64,000 nucleotides of DNA from Streptomyces sp. NBC_01571. Its GTDB lineage: Bacteria > Actinomycetota > Actinomycetes > Streptomycetales > Streptomycetaceae. Below, one piece after another: positions 33,613-42,417 of the stretch (position 1 is the stretch's first letter; the number at the start of each line of letters is the position of its first letter). The stretch is taken from assembly GCF_026339875.1 (NCBI RefSeq), contig NZ_JAPEPZ010000001.1, positions 5,456,001 through 5,520,000 of the forward strand, in the 5' to 3' direction. Both the position numbers and the translations under genes were made by a program. Below the pieces are notes generated by a model, which was not told where the DNA came from, ran no database searches, and worked only from the letters and a program-made list of their open reading frames with translations.

Positions 33613-35436
33613 AACGACGCCGCCCCCGCGCCCCGCCGTGTCCGTGTCCGCGCCCCCGAGCTGATCGGCAAGGGCGGCTGGATGAACACCGGAGGCAACG
33701 AACTCACCCTCGCCGACCTGCGAGGACGTGTGGTCATTCTCGACTTCTGGACCTTCTGCTGCATCAACTGCCTGCACGTCCTGGACGAGCTGCGGGAGCT
33801 GGAGGAGAAGCACCGGGACACCGTGGTGATCATCGGGGTGCACTCGCCGAAGTTCGTGCACGAGGCCGAGCACCAGGCGGTCGTCGACGCCGTCGAGCGG
33901 TACGGCGTCGAGCACCCGGTGCTGGACGACCCCGAACTCGCCACCTGGAAGCAGTACGCGGTGCGGGCCTGGCCCACGCTCGTGGTGATCGACCCCGAGG
34001 GATACGTCGTCGCCCAGCACGCCGGGGAGGGGCACGCGCACGCGATCGCCCGGCTGGTGGAGGAGCTGGAGGCCGAGCACGCGGCGAAGGGGACGCTGCG
34101 GCGCGGCGACGGGCCCTATGTGGCGCCGGAGCCCGAGCCGACCGCGCTCCGCTTCCCCGGCAAGGCGCTCGCCCTTCCGAACGGGAACTTCCTGGTCAGC
34201 GACACGACCCGGCATCAGCTGGTGGAACTCGGGGCGGACGGCGAGACGGTCGTGCGGCGCGTCGGGTCCGGCGAGCGCGGGTTCGTGGACGGGCCGGCGG
34301 ACGCGGCCGGGTTCAGCGAGCCGCAGGGGCTGGCCCTGCTCGGCGCGGACGGGTCGGTCGTGGTGGCCGACACCGTGAACCACGCCCTGCGCCGCGTGGA
34401 CCTCGCGACCGGCGAGGTCACGACCCTCGCGGGGACCGGCCGGCAGTGGTGGCAGGGATCGCCGACGTCCGGCCCGGCGCGCGAGGTCGATCTGTCCTCG
34501 CCGTGGGACGTGGCGGTCTTCGGCGGCAAGGTCTGGATCGCCATGGCCGGGGTGCACCAGCTGTGGGCGTACGACCCGGCGGACGGGACCGTCGAGGTCG
34601 CCGCGGGCACGACGAACGAGGGGCTCGTCGACGGGCCGCCGACCGAGGCCTGGTTCGCCCAGCCGTCCGGGCTGGCGGCCACCGCCGACCGGCTCTGGGT
34701 TGCCGACTCCGAGACCTCGGCGCTGCGTTGGGTCGGCCTCGACGGCGGCGTGCACACCGCCGTCGGCACCGGCCTGTTCGACTTCGGGCACCGTGACGGC
34801 GCCGCCGGACAGGCCCTGCTCCAGCACCCGTTGGGGGTCACGGCGCTGCCCGACGGCTCGGTCGCCGTCAGCGACACGTACAACCACGCGCTGCGCCGCT
34901 ACGACCCGGCGACGGGTGAAGTGACCACGCTGGCCACGGACTTGCGGGAGCCGAGCGACGCGGTCCTGGTCGGGGACGACATCGTGGTCGTCGAGTCCGC
35001 CCGGCACCGGCTGACCCGGCTGCGTCTGCCCGAGGAGGCCGTGAGGGTGGAGTCGGTGGCTCACCGCACGCAGCGCGCCGCCACCGAAGTCGCCCCGGGC
35101 GGGCTCCGGTTGGACGTGATCTTCCAGGCTCCGGCGGGCCAGAAGCTGGACACCCGCTACGGCCCGTCCACCCGGCTGCTCGTCTCCTCGACCCCGCCCG
35201 AGCTGCTGCTCGACGGCGAGGGGGCGGGCACGGATCTCTCCCGGGCCCTGGAGCTGAACCCGGCCGTCACGGAGGGTGTCCTGCACGTCTCCGCGATGGC
35301 CGCGTCCTGCGACGACGATCCGTCGAACGAGTACCCGGCCTGCCACGTCCACCAGCAGGACTGGGGTGTGCCGGTCCGCCTCACCGCGGGCGGTGCGCCG
35401 CGGCTGCCCCTGGTGCTGGCGGGGATGGACGACTGA
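33610..35436 (+). CDS. Thioredoxin-like and NHL-repeat protein (NHLRC2-like)
   Basis: The 608-residue product has a thioredoxin/TlpA-like domain (residues about 15-155) with the active-site region FWTFCCINCLHVL, the CCINC form known from NHLRC2, and cis-Pro in RAWPTLVV. A six-bladed NHL beta-propeller follows (about 170-480; repeated LPNGNFLVSDTTRHQLVEL, GLALLGADGSVVVADTVNHAL, GVTALPDGSVAVSDTYNHAL), then a C-terminal beta-sandwich (about 490-600). No signal peptide is seen, so it is likely cytoplasmic. The family function is poorly defined; a redox or protein-interaction role is inferred. It stands alone between the cupin gene and a small convergent membrane protein gene. Confidence 0.88.
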   Translation: MNDAAPAPRRVRVRAPELIGKGGWMNTGGNELTLADLRGRVVILDFWTFCCINCLHVLDELRELEEKHRDTVVIIGVHSPKFVHEAEHQAVVDAVERYGVEHPVLDDPELATWKQYAVRAWPTLVVIDPEGYVVAQHAGEGHAHAIARLVEELEAEHAAKGTLRRGDGPYVAPEPEPTALRFPGKALALPNGNFLVSDTTRHQLVELGADGETVVRRVGSGERGFVDGPADAAGFSEPQGLALLGADGSVVVADTVNHALRRVDLATGEVTTLAGTGRQWWQGSPTSGPAREVDLSSPWDVAVFGGKVWIAMAGVHQLWAYDPADGTVEVAAGTTNEGLVDGPPTEAWFAQPSGLAATADRLWVADSETSALRWVGLDGGVHTAVGTGLFDFGHRDGAAGQALLQHPLGVTALPDGSVAVSDTYNHALRRYDPATGEVTTLATDLREPSDAVLVGDDIVVVESARHRLTRLRLPEEAVRVESVAHRTQRAATEVAPGGLRLDVIFQAPAGQKLDTRYGPSTRLLVSSTPPELLLDGEGAGTDLSRALELNPAVTEGVLHVSAMAASCDDDPSNEYPACHVHQQDWGVPVRLTAGGAPRLPLVLAGMDD

Positions 35437-35443
35437 CCTGCGG

Positions 35444-35677
35444 TCACACGCCGTATCCGCCGCGGGGGTGCCGCTCCTCCTCGATCACCGGGGTGCTCGG
35501 CGGCACCACCACGCGCCGCCTCCTCGCGATGCTGTTGAACGTCAGTACCCCGATCAGTCCGACGACCATGAAGATGATGCCGACCAGGTCGAGGTTGACC
35601 CCCTTCATGTGCCAGTCGGTCGCGAACGTGAGGATGGCCCCCGCGCCGATCAGGATGATGCAGCCGCCCAGGCCCAT
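35444..35677 (-). CDS. Small DUF6458-type membrane protein
   Basis: This 77-residue protein has two membrane helices (GGCIILIGAGAILTFATDW and VNLDLVGIIFMVVGLIGVLTF) and a basic cytoplasmic end (ARRRRVVV then PRGGYGV), like the small actinobacterial DUF6458 family. The ATG at 35677 has a GGAGG ribosome-binding site 8 bases upstream, so the longer open frame is not used. The function is unknown. It is convergent with the thioredoxin-NHL gene, with only 7 bp between stops. Confidence 0.85.
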   Translation of the reverse strand: MGLGGCIILIGAGAILTFATDWHMKGVNLDLVGIIFMVVGLIGVLTFNSIARRRRVVVPPSTPVIEEERHPRGGYGV

Positions 35678-35806
35678 GGGTGTCGCCTCCTTGGAGTAGC
35701 AACTCGCGTTTTTTCCGGGCTCGTTCCGAGTACCCGGGACCCAGCGAGACATGCGGAGGCGCTCACTCGCCGCTCGGTGGCACCGTTCGGCGTCATCTCA
35801 CGAGGA

Positions 35807-37117
35807 CTATCCCTCCAGGAACGCCACCAACGCGTTGGCCAGCAGGAACGGGTCGTCGGCGCCGCACAGTTCGCGGACGCTGTGCATCGAGAGGATGGCC
35901 ACGCCGATGTCGATGGTCTTGATGCCGTGGCGGGCCGCGGTGATCGGGCCGATGGTGGTGCCGCAGGGCATGGAGTTGTTGGAGACGAAGGACTGGAAGT
36001 CGACGCCGGCCTTCTCGCAGGCGGCGGCGAACACCGCGCGGCCCGCTCCGTCGGTGGCGTAGCGGTTGTTGACGTTCACCTTGAGGATGGGGCCGCCGTT
36101 GGCGCGCGGGTGGTGCGTCGGGTCGTGCCGCTCCGCGTAGTTGGGGTGGACGGCGTGGCCGGTGTCGGAGGAGAGGCAGACGGTGCCCGCGAAGGAGCGT
36201 GCCCGGTCCTCGTACGTGCCGCCCCGCGCGAACACCGAGCGTTCGAGCACGCCGCCGAGCAGCGGACCGTCGGCGCCGGTGTCGCTCTGCGAGCCGTTCT
36301 CCTCGTGGTCGAAGGCAGCGAGGACGGGGATGTACGGGAGCTCGGTGCCGGTGCCGGTGCCGGCGGCCGTGGCGACGGCGACCAGTGCCGCCGTGCCCGC
36401 GTGCACGGACAGCAGGTTGTCCATGCGGGGGCCGGCCAGCAGCTCCTGGTCGCGGCCCAGGTAGGCCGGCGGCTCGACGGAGTGGGTCATCAGGTCCCAG
36501 CCGGTGATCTCGCCGGCCTGCAGACCCGATTCCTCCTCCAGGAACGCGATCAGGTCGCCCTCGTGGGTGCCGCCCAGTCCCCAGACGGGCTGGAGATGGC
36601 GCTGCTTGTCGAGCTTGAGCCCCTCGGTGGAGACGGAACGGTCGAGGTGGACGGCGAGCTGGGGGACGCGCAGCAGCGGCCGGTCGATGCTGACCAGGCG
36701 CGTCGAGCCGTCGCGCAGCGTCAGCCGGCCGGCCAGCCCGAGGTCACGGTCCAGCCAGGAGTTCAGCAGCGGTCCGCCGTAGATCTCCACGGCCACCTGG
36801 CGCCAGCCGTGCGCGCCGGTGTCCGGCAGCGGCTTGACGCGCAGGTTGGGGGAGTCGGTGTGCGCGCCCACGATCCGGTACGGGGTGTGCGGTCCGGCGC
36901 CCTCGGGCACGTACCAGGCGACGATCGCGCCGCCGCGCAGCACGAACTTCCCTCCGCTCGTGCCGTCCCACGCGTCGGTTTCGGCGACCTGACGGAATCC
37001 GGCCTTCTCCAGCCGCTCGGCGGCGTTCGCCACGGCGTGGTACGGCGTGGGGCTCGCCGCGAGGAAGGTCATGAGGTCGTCGGTGTGGCCGCGGTCGAAG
37101 CGGGCTGGGTAGCTCAT
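35807..37117 (-). CDS. M18-family aminopeptidase (aspartyl aminopeptidase-like)
   Basis: The 436-residue protein matches M18 zinc aminopeptidases, tetrahedral cytoplasmic enzymes that remove N-terminal acidic or other residues. Conserved landmarks are GAHTDSPNLRVKP (zinc His and Asp), FDHEENGSQSDTGADG, SSDTGHAVHPNYAERHDPTHHP and TTIGPITAARHGIKTIDIGVAILSMHSVRE. The length is typical. The ATG at 37117 begins MSYPARFDRGH. It is probably monocistronic: the next minus-strand gene begins 439 bp upstream. Confidence 0.93.
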   Translation of the reverse strand: MSYPARFDRGHTDDLMTFLAASPTPYHAVANAAERLEKAGFRQVAETDAWDGTSGGKFVLRGGAIVAWYVPEGAGPHTPYRIVGAHTDSPNLRVKPLPDTGAHGWRQVAVEIYGGPLLNSWLDRDLGLAGRLTLRDGSTRLVSIDRPLLRVPQLAVHLDRSVSTEGLKLDKQRHLQPVWGLGGTHEGDLIAFLEEESGLQAGEITGWDLMTHSVEPPAYLGRDQELLAGPRMDNLLSVHAGTAALVAVATAAGTGTGTELPYIPVLAAFDHEENGSQSDTGADGPLLGGVLERSVFARGGTYEDRARSFAGTVCLSSDTGHAVHPNYAERHDPTHHPRANGGPILKVNVNNRYATDGAGRAVFAAACEKAGVDFQSFVSNNSMPCGTTIGPITAARHGIKTIDIGVAILSMHSVRELCGADDPFLLANALVAFLEG

Positions 37118-37472
37118 GAGTTCACCTTAACGACGCTCGGGGGCGCCCCTCCCCGGGATGGTGAGCGGGCTCTCGTAAGGGGGATGTGAAGGGCGGACAT
37201 CTGGCGGGAGCTGGACGTTCCCGAATGGTGCCCGCTCGGGTCAACGGTGCTGGAGGGGAGGAAGGCACGCGTGTTCCGGCCCGCCGCGGGTGTCTCCGAG
37301 GTTTCACGCCCCGGCGCATCCGGACCCACGCGCCCTTTTCTGCGCCCCCTCTGCGCTCCTCTGAGCGCCTGGGCCCCCGTGCCGGCGTTCCGTCCCGGCA
37401 CCCCGCACCCCGCACCCCGCCCGCACCCGGTGTCCAGTCCCGGTGGTTCCGCCCGCTCTTCCTGCGCGAACG
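37118..37472. other. Intergenic region without a recognisable gene
   Basis: About 355 bp between the M18 aminopeptidase start and the terminator of the acyl-CoA dehydrogenase gene show only overlapping open frames with no coding-like composition. A short run of CGCACCC units is seen near 37397-37430. The aminopeptidase promoter must lie at its left end. Confidence 0.5.
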
Positions 37473-37505
37473 GGCCCGCCCCGGAAACGAATCCGGGAGC
37501 GGGCC
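37473..37505. terminator. Terminator downstream of the acyl-CoA dehydrogenase gene
   Basis: GGCCCGC/GCGGGCC and CCCGGA/TCCGGG form a stem of 13 bp with one bulged A and a 6-base loop. It lies about 50 bp beyond the minus-strand stop at 37556. Confidence 0.75.
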
Positions 37506-37555
37506 GTCGAGTGGGCGCCGGGTGGGCGCCGTGCGGTCGCCGAGGGGGCTCGGAC

Positions 37556-39382
37556 TCAGAACGCCGCTTCGTCCAGCTCCATCAGGTCCAGGTCCACGGC
37601 CTCGGCCAGCTTGCGCACGCCGGTGACGCCGGGCAGGACGTTCGCGGCGAAGAACTTCGCGGCGGCGATCTTGCCCGTGTAGAAGGGCCTGTCCTTCGCC
37701 GACGCCGTCTCCAGCTTCTCGGCGGCGACCGCGGCACCGCGCAGCAGCAGGTAGCCGACGACCACGTCACCGGAGGCGAGGAGGAGGCGGGTGGTGTTCA
37801 GGCCCACCTTGTAGATGTTCTTGACGTCCTGCTCGGTCGCCGCGAGGTCGGTGAGCATGAGGCCGACGATGGCCTCCAGCTCGACGGCCGCCTTGGCGAG
37901 CTGCTCGCGGGCCGCGGACAGCTCCTCGCCGCCGGTGGCGAGCGCCAGGAACTTCTTGATGTCCTCGGCGAGCGAGTTCAGTGCCGCGCCCTGGTTGCGG
38001 ACGATCTTCCGGAAGAAGAAGTCCTGGCCCTGGATCGCGGTGGTGCCCTCGTACAGGGTGTCGATCTTGGCGTCGCGGATGTACTGCTCGATCGGGTACT
38101 CCTGCAGGAAGCCGGAGCCGCCGAAGGTCTGCAGGGACTGGGCGAGCTGCTCGTAGCCCTTCTCGGAGCCGTAGCCCTTCACGATCGGCAGGAGCAGGTC
38201 GTTGAGGGCCTCCAGCGCGGCGGTGTCCTCGCCGGCGGCCTCCTTGACCTGGATGTCGTCCTGGATCGCCGCGGTGTGCAGCACCAGGGCGCGCATGCCC
38301 TCGGCGTACGCCTTCTGCGTCATCAGCGAGCGGCGCACGTCCGGGTGGTGCGTGATGGTGACCTTGGGCGCGGTCTTGTCCATGAAGTTCGCGAGGTCCG
38401 GGCCCTGGACGCGCTCCTTGGCGTACTCCAGCGCGTTCAGGTAGCCCGTCGACAGGGTCGAGATGGCCTTCGTGCCGACCATCATGCGGGCGAACTCGAT
38501 GATGCGGAACATCTGGCGGATGCCGTCGTGCTTGTCGCCGATCAGCCAGCCCTTGGCCGGGTGACGGTCGCCGAAGGTCATCTCGCAGGTGTTGGACGCC
38601 TTGAGGCCCATCTTGTGCTCGACGTTCGTCGCGTAGGCGCCGTTGCGCTCGCCCAGCTCGCCGGTCTCGAAGTCGAACTCGTACTTCGGGACGAGGAAGA
38701 GGGAGAGGCCCTTGGTGCCCGGTCCGGCGCCCTCGGGGCGGGCGAGCACGTAGTGGAGGATGTTCTCCGACATGTCGTGCTCACCGGACGTGATGAAGCG
38801 CTTGACGCCCTCGATGTGCCAGGAGCCGTCCTCCTGCTGGACGGCCTTGGTGCGGCCGGCGCCGACGTCCGAGCCCGCGTCGGGCTCGGTGAGGACCATG
38901 GTGGAGCCCCACTGCTTGTCGACGGCGATCTTCGCGATGTGCTTCTGGACCTCCGTGCCCTCCTCGAAGAGGATGCCGGCGAAGGCCGGGCCCGAGGAGT
39001 ACATCCAGACGGCCGGGTTGGCGCCGAGCACCAGCTCCGCGTAGGCCCAGATGAGGGAGCGGGGAGCGGTGGAGCCGCCGATCTCCTCGGGCAGGCCCAG
39101 ACGCCAGTACTCGGAGTCCATGAACGCCTGGTACGACTTCTTGAAGGAAGCCGGGACCGGAGCGGTGTTGGTCTCGGGGTCGAAGACGGGAGGGTTGCGG
39201 TCGGCGTCGGCGAAGGACGCGGCCAGCTCGTTCTCCGAGAGGCGCGTGAGCTCCTCGAGGATGCTCTTGGCGGTGTCCGTGTCCATCTCCGCGAACGGTC
39301 CGGTGCCGTACAGCTTGTCGCGCCCGAGCACCTCGAAGAGGTTGAACTCGATGTCGCGGAGATTCGACTTGTAGTGCCCCAT
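37556..39382 (-). CDS. Acyl-CoA dehydrogenase (DmdC-like, with C-terminal extension)
   Basis: The 608-residue protein is larger than usual four-domain acyl-CoA dehydrogenases because of an N-terminal extension and a C-terminal helical domain. It shows the FAD-binding site [15 protein letters not shown] and [20 protein letters not shown], and [21 protein letters not shown] with a region like the substrate-catalytic Glu ([12 protein letters not shown]). This layout matches acyl-CoA dehydrogenases with the AcylCoADH_C_like domain, including 3-methylmercaptopropionyl-CoA dehydrogenase (DmdC). The ATG at 39382 starts [19 protein letters not shown]. It is transcribed alone, from a promoter region with a TACC/GGTA operator-like site. 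Confidence 0.92.
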   Translation of the reverse strand: MGHYKSNLRDIEFNLFEVLGRDKLYGTGPFAEMDTDTAKSILEELTRLSENELAASFADADRNPPVFDPETNTAPVPASFKKSYQAFMDSEYWRLGLPEEIGGSTAPRSLIWAYAELVLGANPAVWMYSSGPAFAGILFEEGTEVQKHIAKIAVDKQWGSTMVLTEPDAGSDVGAGRTKAVQQEDGSWHIEGVKRFITSGEHDMSENILHYVLARPEGAGPGTKGLSLFLVPKYEFDFETGELGERNGAYATNVEHKMGLKASNTCEMTFGDRHPAKGWLIGDKHDGIRQMFRIIEFARMMVGTKAISTLSTGYLNALEYAKERVQGPDLANFMDKTAPKVTITHHPDVRRSLMTQKAYAEGMRALVLHTAAIQDDIQVKEAAGEDTAALEALNDLLLPIVKGYGSEKGYEQLAQSLQTFGGSGFLQEYPIEQYIRDAKIDTLYEGTTAIQGQDFFFRKIVRNQGAALNSLAEDIKKFLALATGGEELSAAREQLAKAAVELEAIVGLMLTDLAATEQDVKNIYKVGLNTTRLLLASGDVVVGYLLLRGAAVAAEKLETASAKDRPFYTGKIAAAKFFAANVLPGVTGVRKLAEAVDLDLMELDEAAF

Positions 39383-39462
39383 GGCGACGGCTCCGTAAGG
39401 GTTCGGGGAGGCAGAGGACTCGCAGCCTCGTTACACGTACCAGCAAGTAGCTACGATGATGC

Positions 39463-39474
39463 TACCCGTCGGTA
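39463..39474. promoter_or_regulatory. TACC-N4-GGTA operator-like site upstream of the acyl-CoA dehydrogenase gene
   Basis: TACCCGTCGGTA forms a short palindrome about 80 bp upstream of the minus-strand start. It lies in an AT-richer segment with likely promoter character. TetR-type regulators of fatty acid degradation are candidates by analogy only. Confidence 0.45.
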
Positions 39475-39680
39475 ATAAGAATCAACCCCTGACGGTCCCT
39501 ATGTGACGAGGCTCTAACGGGACTTCAGCCCGACGCAGGTGGGACTCGGGCCGGACGCGGGCGGACAGTGCCGCCCGTGACGCGGGTCGGGGGCGCCGGT
39601 GGACGGGTGCCGCCGGTGGCCGGGACGGGGATACGCCGTCCGTGACTCCCCCGGAGGCCGCGCCGACTAGTCTTTGGCCC

Positions 39681-40148
39681 ATGTACGGCTACGACCAGAA
39701 CGCGGGCGCTCAGCAGCAGCAGTACGCCCAGCCGCAGCAGCAGATGCCCGGCGGCTACGGCCAGCAGCCGCCGCTCTATCCCGAGCCGTCCCCGCCGTCG
39801 CTGGCGGACGCGGTCCGCGCCTTCACGACGGGATCGCTGTCCGCGGAGGACTTCCAGCAGGTCTTCGCCACCTCGAAGGTCTACTGCCCGCGCGGCGACA
39901 ACCCCGGTTTCCTGGCGCTCCACAACACCCAGCAGCCGGTCATCCCCATGTTCAGCTCGCTCAAGGAGCTGCGCCGGTACGCCGGCAAGGAGTCCAAGTT
40001 CTTCGTGATCACCGGTGCGGAGGTGATCGACCTGCTCCCCACCGGCTACGGCTTCGTGCTCGACATGGAGGGTGAGCACCGCATGGTCTTCGACGCGAAG
40101 GCCGTGGAACAGATGGTGGACTTCGCCATGCGCCGTATGTACGGCTAG
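39681..40148 (+). CDS. SseB-family protein with Gln-rich N-terminus
   Basis: The 155-residue product begins MYGYDQNAGAQQQQYAQPQQ, a Gln/Pro/Gly-rich disordered tail (residues 1-45). An SseB-type domain follows: SLADAVRAFTTGSLSAEDFQ, NPGFLALHNTQQPVIPMFSS and FFVITGAEVIDLLPTGYGFVL. SseB-like domains are common in actinobacteria near type VII systems but have no established activity. The ATG at 39681 is chosen because it begins the tail typical of such proteins; the upstream extension is low complexity. A perfect 34-bp palindrome terminates the gene. Confidence 0.8.
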   Translation: MYGYDQNAGAQQQQYAQPQQQMPGGYGQQPPLYPEPSPPSLADAVRAFTTGSLSAEDFQQVFATSKVYCPRGDNPGFLALHNTQQPVIPMFSSLKELRRYAGKESKFFVITGAEVIDLLPTGYGFVLDMEGEHRMVFDAKAVEQMVDFAMRRMYG

Positions 40149-40171
40149 TCCTGCCCGCTCGCCGATCACCG

Positions 40172-40205
40172 CGGACGCCCGGAGGGAATTCCCTCCGGGC
40201 GTCCG
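40172..40205. terminator. 34-bp perfect palindrome terminator
   Basis: From 40172 to 40205 every base pairs with its mirror base around an AATT centre, giving a loopless 34-bp dyad (GGAGGGAATTCCCTCC core). It lies 24 bp after the SseB-like gene stop. It would form a very stable cruciform or RNA hairpin. Confidence 0.85.
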
Positions 40206-40223
40206 TCGTTACGGGTGGCAGAA

Positions 40224-40239
40224 AGTTCAACAATCAACT
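40224..40239. promoter_or_regulatory. AGTTCA...TCAACT operator-like palindrome in front of the pirin gene
   Basis: AGTTCAACAATCAACT is an imperfect inverted repeat (AGTTSA arms) directly followed by TAAACT, which may be a -10 element, and then by the GGAGG of the pirin gene. Redox-sensing MarR/HxlR-type regulators often use such AGTTGA-like half-sites. The regulator is not identified. Confidence 0.55.
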
Positions 40240-40266
40240 AAACTCGAAGCACAAGGAGGTACCGAC

Positions 40267-41238
40267 ATGCCTGCAGTGACCGTCGAAAACCCGCTGACCC
40301 TTCCCCGTGTGGTGGCGCCGGCCGACGCCGTGGCCCGTCCCGTGCTCACCGTGACGACCGCGCCCAGCGGCTTCGAGGGCGAGGGATTTCCGGTCCGTCG
40401 CGCGTTCGCCGGGATCAACTACCGCCACCTCGACCCGTTCATCATGATGGACCAGATGGGTGAGGTGGAGTACGCGCCGGGAGAGCCCAAGGGCACCCCC
40501 TGGCACCCGCACCGCGGCTTCGAGACCGTGACCTACATCATCGACGGGATCTTCGACCACCAGGACTCCAACGGTGGCGGCGGCACCATCACCAACGGGG
40601 ACACCCAGTGGATGACCGCCGGCGCCGGCCTCCTGCACATCGAGGCCCCGCCGGAGTCGCTCGTCATGTCCGGCGGCCTCTTCCACGGCCTCCAGCTGTG
40701 GGTGAACCTCCCGGCCAAGGACAAGATGATGGCCCCGAGGTACCAGGACATCCGCGGTCGCTCGGTCCAGCTGCTGAGCACCCCCGACGGCGGCGCGCTG
40801 CTGCGTGTCATCGCCGGTGAGCTCGACGGCCACGAGGGCCCCGGCGTCACGCACACGCCGATCACCATGGTCCACGCGACCGTTGCGCCCGGCGCGGAGC
40901 TCACCCTCCCCTGGCGCGAGGACTTCAACGGTCTCGCCTACGTCCTCGCCGGACGCGGCAGCGTCGGCACGGAGCGCCGTCCGGTCCACACCGGCCAGAC
41001 CGCGGTCTTCGGCGCGGGCGGCTCGCTGACCGTCCGCGCGGACGAGAAGCAGGACGCGAACACCCCGGACCTGGAGGTCGTCCTCCTCGGCGGACAGCCG
41101 ATCCGTGAGCCCATGGCCCACTACGGCCCCTTCGTGATGAACACCCGCGAGGAGCTGCAGCAGGCCGTCGAGGACTTCCAGAAGGGCCGCCTGGGCACCA
41201 TCCCGGCGGTGCACGGAATGTCCGAGCGCGGACTGTAG
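40267..41238 (+). CDS. Pirin-family protein
   Basis: This 323-residue bicupin has the pirin metal site in the N-terminal cupin (MMDQMGEVEYAPGEP; TPWHPHRGFETVTYIIDG; MTAGAGLLHIE), where three His and a Glu bind iron. The C-terminal cupin contains FNGLAYVLAGRGSVG and YGPFVMNTREELQQA. Bacterial pirins can act as quercetinases or redox-linked regulators of central metabolism, for example binding pyruvate dehydrogenase E1 in Serratia. The ATG at 40267 has GGAGG 8 bases upstream. The gene stands alone behind an operator-like palindrome. Confidence 0.92.
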   Translation: MPAVTVENPLTLPRVVAPADAVARPVLTVTTAPSGFEGEGFPVRRAFAGINYRHLDPFIMMDQMGEVEYAPGEPKGTPWHPHRGFETVTYIIDGIFDHQDSNGGGGTITNGDTQWMTAGAGLLHIEAPPESLVMSGGLFHGLQLWVNLPAKDKMMAPRYQDIRGRSVQLLSTPDGGALLRVIAGELDGHEGPGVTHTPITMVHATVAPGAELTLPWREDFNGLAYVLAGRGSVGTERRPVHTGQTAVFGAGGSLTVRADEKQDANTPDLEVVLLGGQPIREPMAHYGPFVMNTREELQQAVEDFQKGRLGTIPAVHGMSERGL

Positions 41239-41315
41239 GACCGCACGGCTCCCACGCCGTACGATCCCGACGCCGTACGCCCGCGCGACCACGCGCGTCT
41301 GACACCGCGTCACCC

Positions 41316-41346
41316 GGGCGGGCCGTTCCGAGAGGACGGCCCGCCC
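41316..41346. terminator. Terminator after the pirin gene
   Basis: GGGCGGGCCGT (41316-41326) pairs perfectly with ACGGCCCGCCC (41336-41346) around a 9-base loop. It separates the pirin gene from the permease gene start at 41368. Confidence 0.85.
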
Positions 41347-41367
41347 TTCGCGTGGTCGGGTGGAGCC

Positions 41368-42417
41368 GTGCAGCTACTCTCCGAGGGCGTCCGGCGGCTG
41401 GCGGCCTGGTGTGCCGTGATCCTGCTCGTCGCCGGTGTGGCGTGGGTCGGGATCCGGCTGTGCGAGGAGCTGCGGACGGCGGTCGTGCCGGTGCTGCTCG
41501 CGCTGCTGGGCACCGCGCTGCTGCGGCCGCTGTACCGGCGGCTGGTGCACATGCGGGTCCACCGGTCACTGGCCGCGGGGCTCACCTGTGTCGCGGTCGT
41601 CGTGGTGGTGGGCGGGGCGGTCTACATCGTCGTCGCCGCGCTCATCGACACCGGGGACCAGATCCTGGCCTCGCTCAAACAGGCCGCGCGGTCCGTCGCC
41701 GAGCACTTCGGCGCGCCGGGCACCTCCCTCGACGACCTCACCTCGCACTCCAGGGAACTGCTGACCAAGTTCGGCGGGACGGCCGCGTCCAACGTCATCA
41801 GCGGGGTCAGCGTGGTCGGCGAGAGCATCGCCGTGGCCCTACTGGCCCTGCTGCTCGTCTTCTTCTTCCTCCGCGACTCCCACCGCGCCACCGGCCTGGT
41901 GCGCTCGCTCGCGCCCCACGGCACCGCCGACATCCTGGAGGCCATGGCGCGCCGCGCCTTCGGAGCCGTCGAGGGCTTCATGCGCGGGACCACCCTCATC
42001 GCCCTGATCGACGCTCTGTGCATCACCGTCGGGCTGCTGATCCTGGGCGTCCCGGGTGCGGTCGGCCTCGGCGCGCTCGTCTTCGTGGGCGCGTACATCC
42101 CCTACCTGGGCGCGTTCATCTCCGGCGCGGTGGCGGTGCTGGTCGCGCTCGCCGACCGGGGGCTGGTGATCGCGCTGTGGGCGCTCGGGGTCGTCCTCGC
42201 CGTGCAGGTGCTGGAAGGGCACGTGCTGCAGCCGATGATCCAGAGCCGCACCGTGCAGATGCATCCGGCGGTCGTGCTGCTGGCGATCACGGCGGGCGCG
42301 TCCGTCGCGGGGATCCTGGGGATGCTGTTCTCCGTACCGCTGACGGCGGCCGCCTTCGGGGTGATCTCGGAGCTGCGCGAGCGCTACTCGTCGGGCTTGG
42401 TCGTGGACGACTCGTAG
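41368..42417 (+). CDS. AI-2E family (PerM/YdbG-type) membrane transporter
   Basis: This 349-residue protein has the eight-helix layout of the AI-2E/PerM family: two early helices (AVILLVAGVAWVGI, VVPVLLALLGTALL), a third (VAVVVVVGGAVYIVVAAL), a long amphipathic stretch (about 95-145), then helices including VALLALLLVFFFLRD, LIALIDALCITVGLLILG and VGLGALVFVGAYIPYLGAF with the conserved IPYLG. Substrates are poorly known; Na+/H+ or small-molecule export is proposed for members. A GTG at 41368 is used. Its 3' end overlaps the convergent phosphatase gene by 34 bp. Confidence 0.86.
   Translation: MQLLSEGVRRLAAWCAVILLVAGVAWVGIRLCEELRTAVVPVLLALLGTALLRPLYRRLVHMRVHRSLAAGLTCVAVVVVVGGAVYIVVAALIDTGDQILASLKQAARSVAEHFGAPGTSLDDLTSHSRELLTKFGGTAASNVISGVSVVGESIAVALLALLLVFFFLRDSHRATGLVRSLAPHGTADILEAMARRAFGAVEGFMRGTTLIALIDALCITVGLLILGVPGAVGLGALVFVGAYIPYLGAFISGAVAVLVALADRGLVIALWALGVVLAVQVLEGHVLQPMIQSRTVQMHPAVVLLAITAGASVAGILGMLFSVPLTAAAFGVISELRERYSSGLVVDDS

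Noticed and set aside
37186..37555. Possible small genes in the gap beside the acyl-CoA dehydrogenase
   Set aside because: All frames are Arg/Pro-rich shadows with no conserved pattern or ribosome-binding site.
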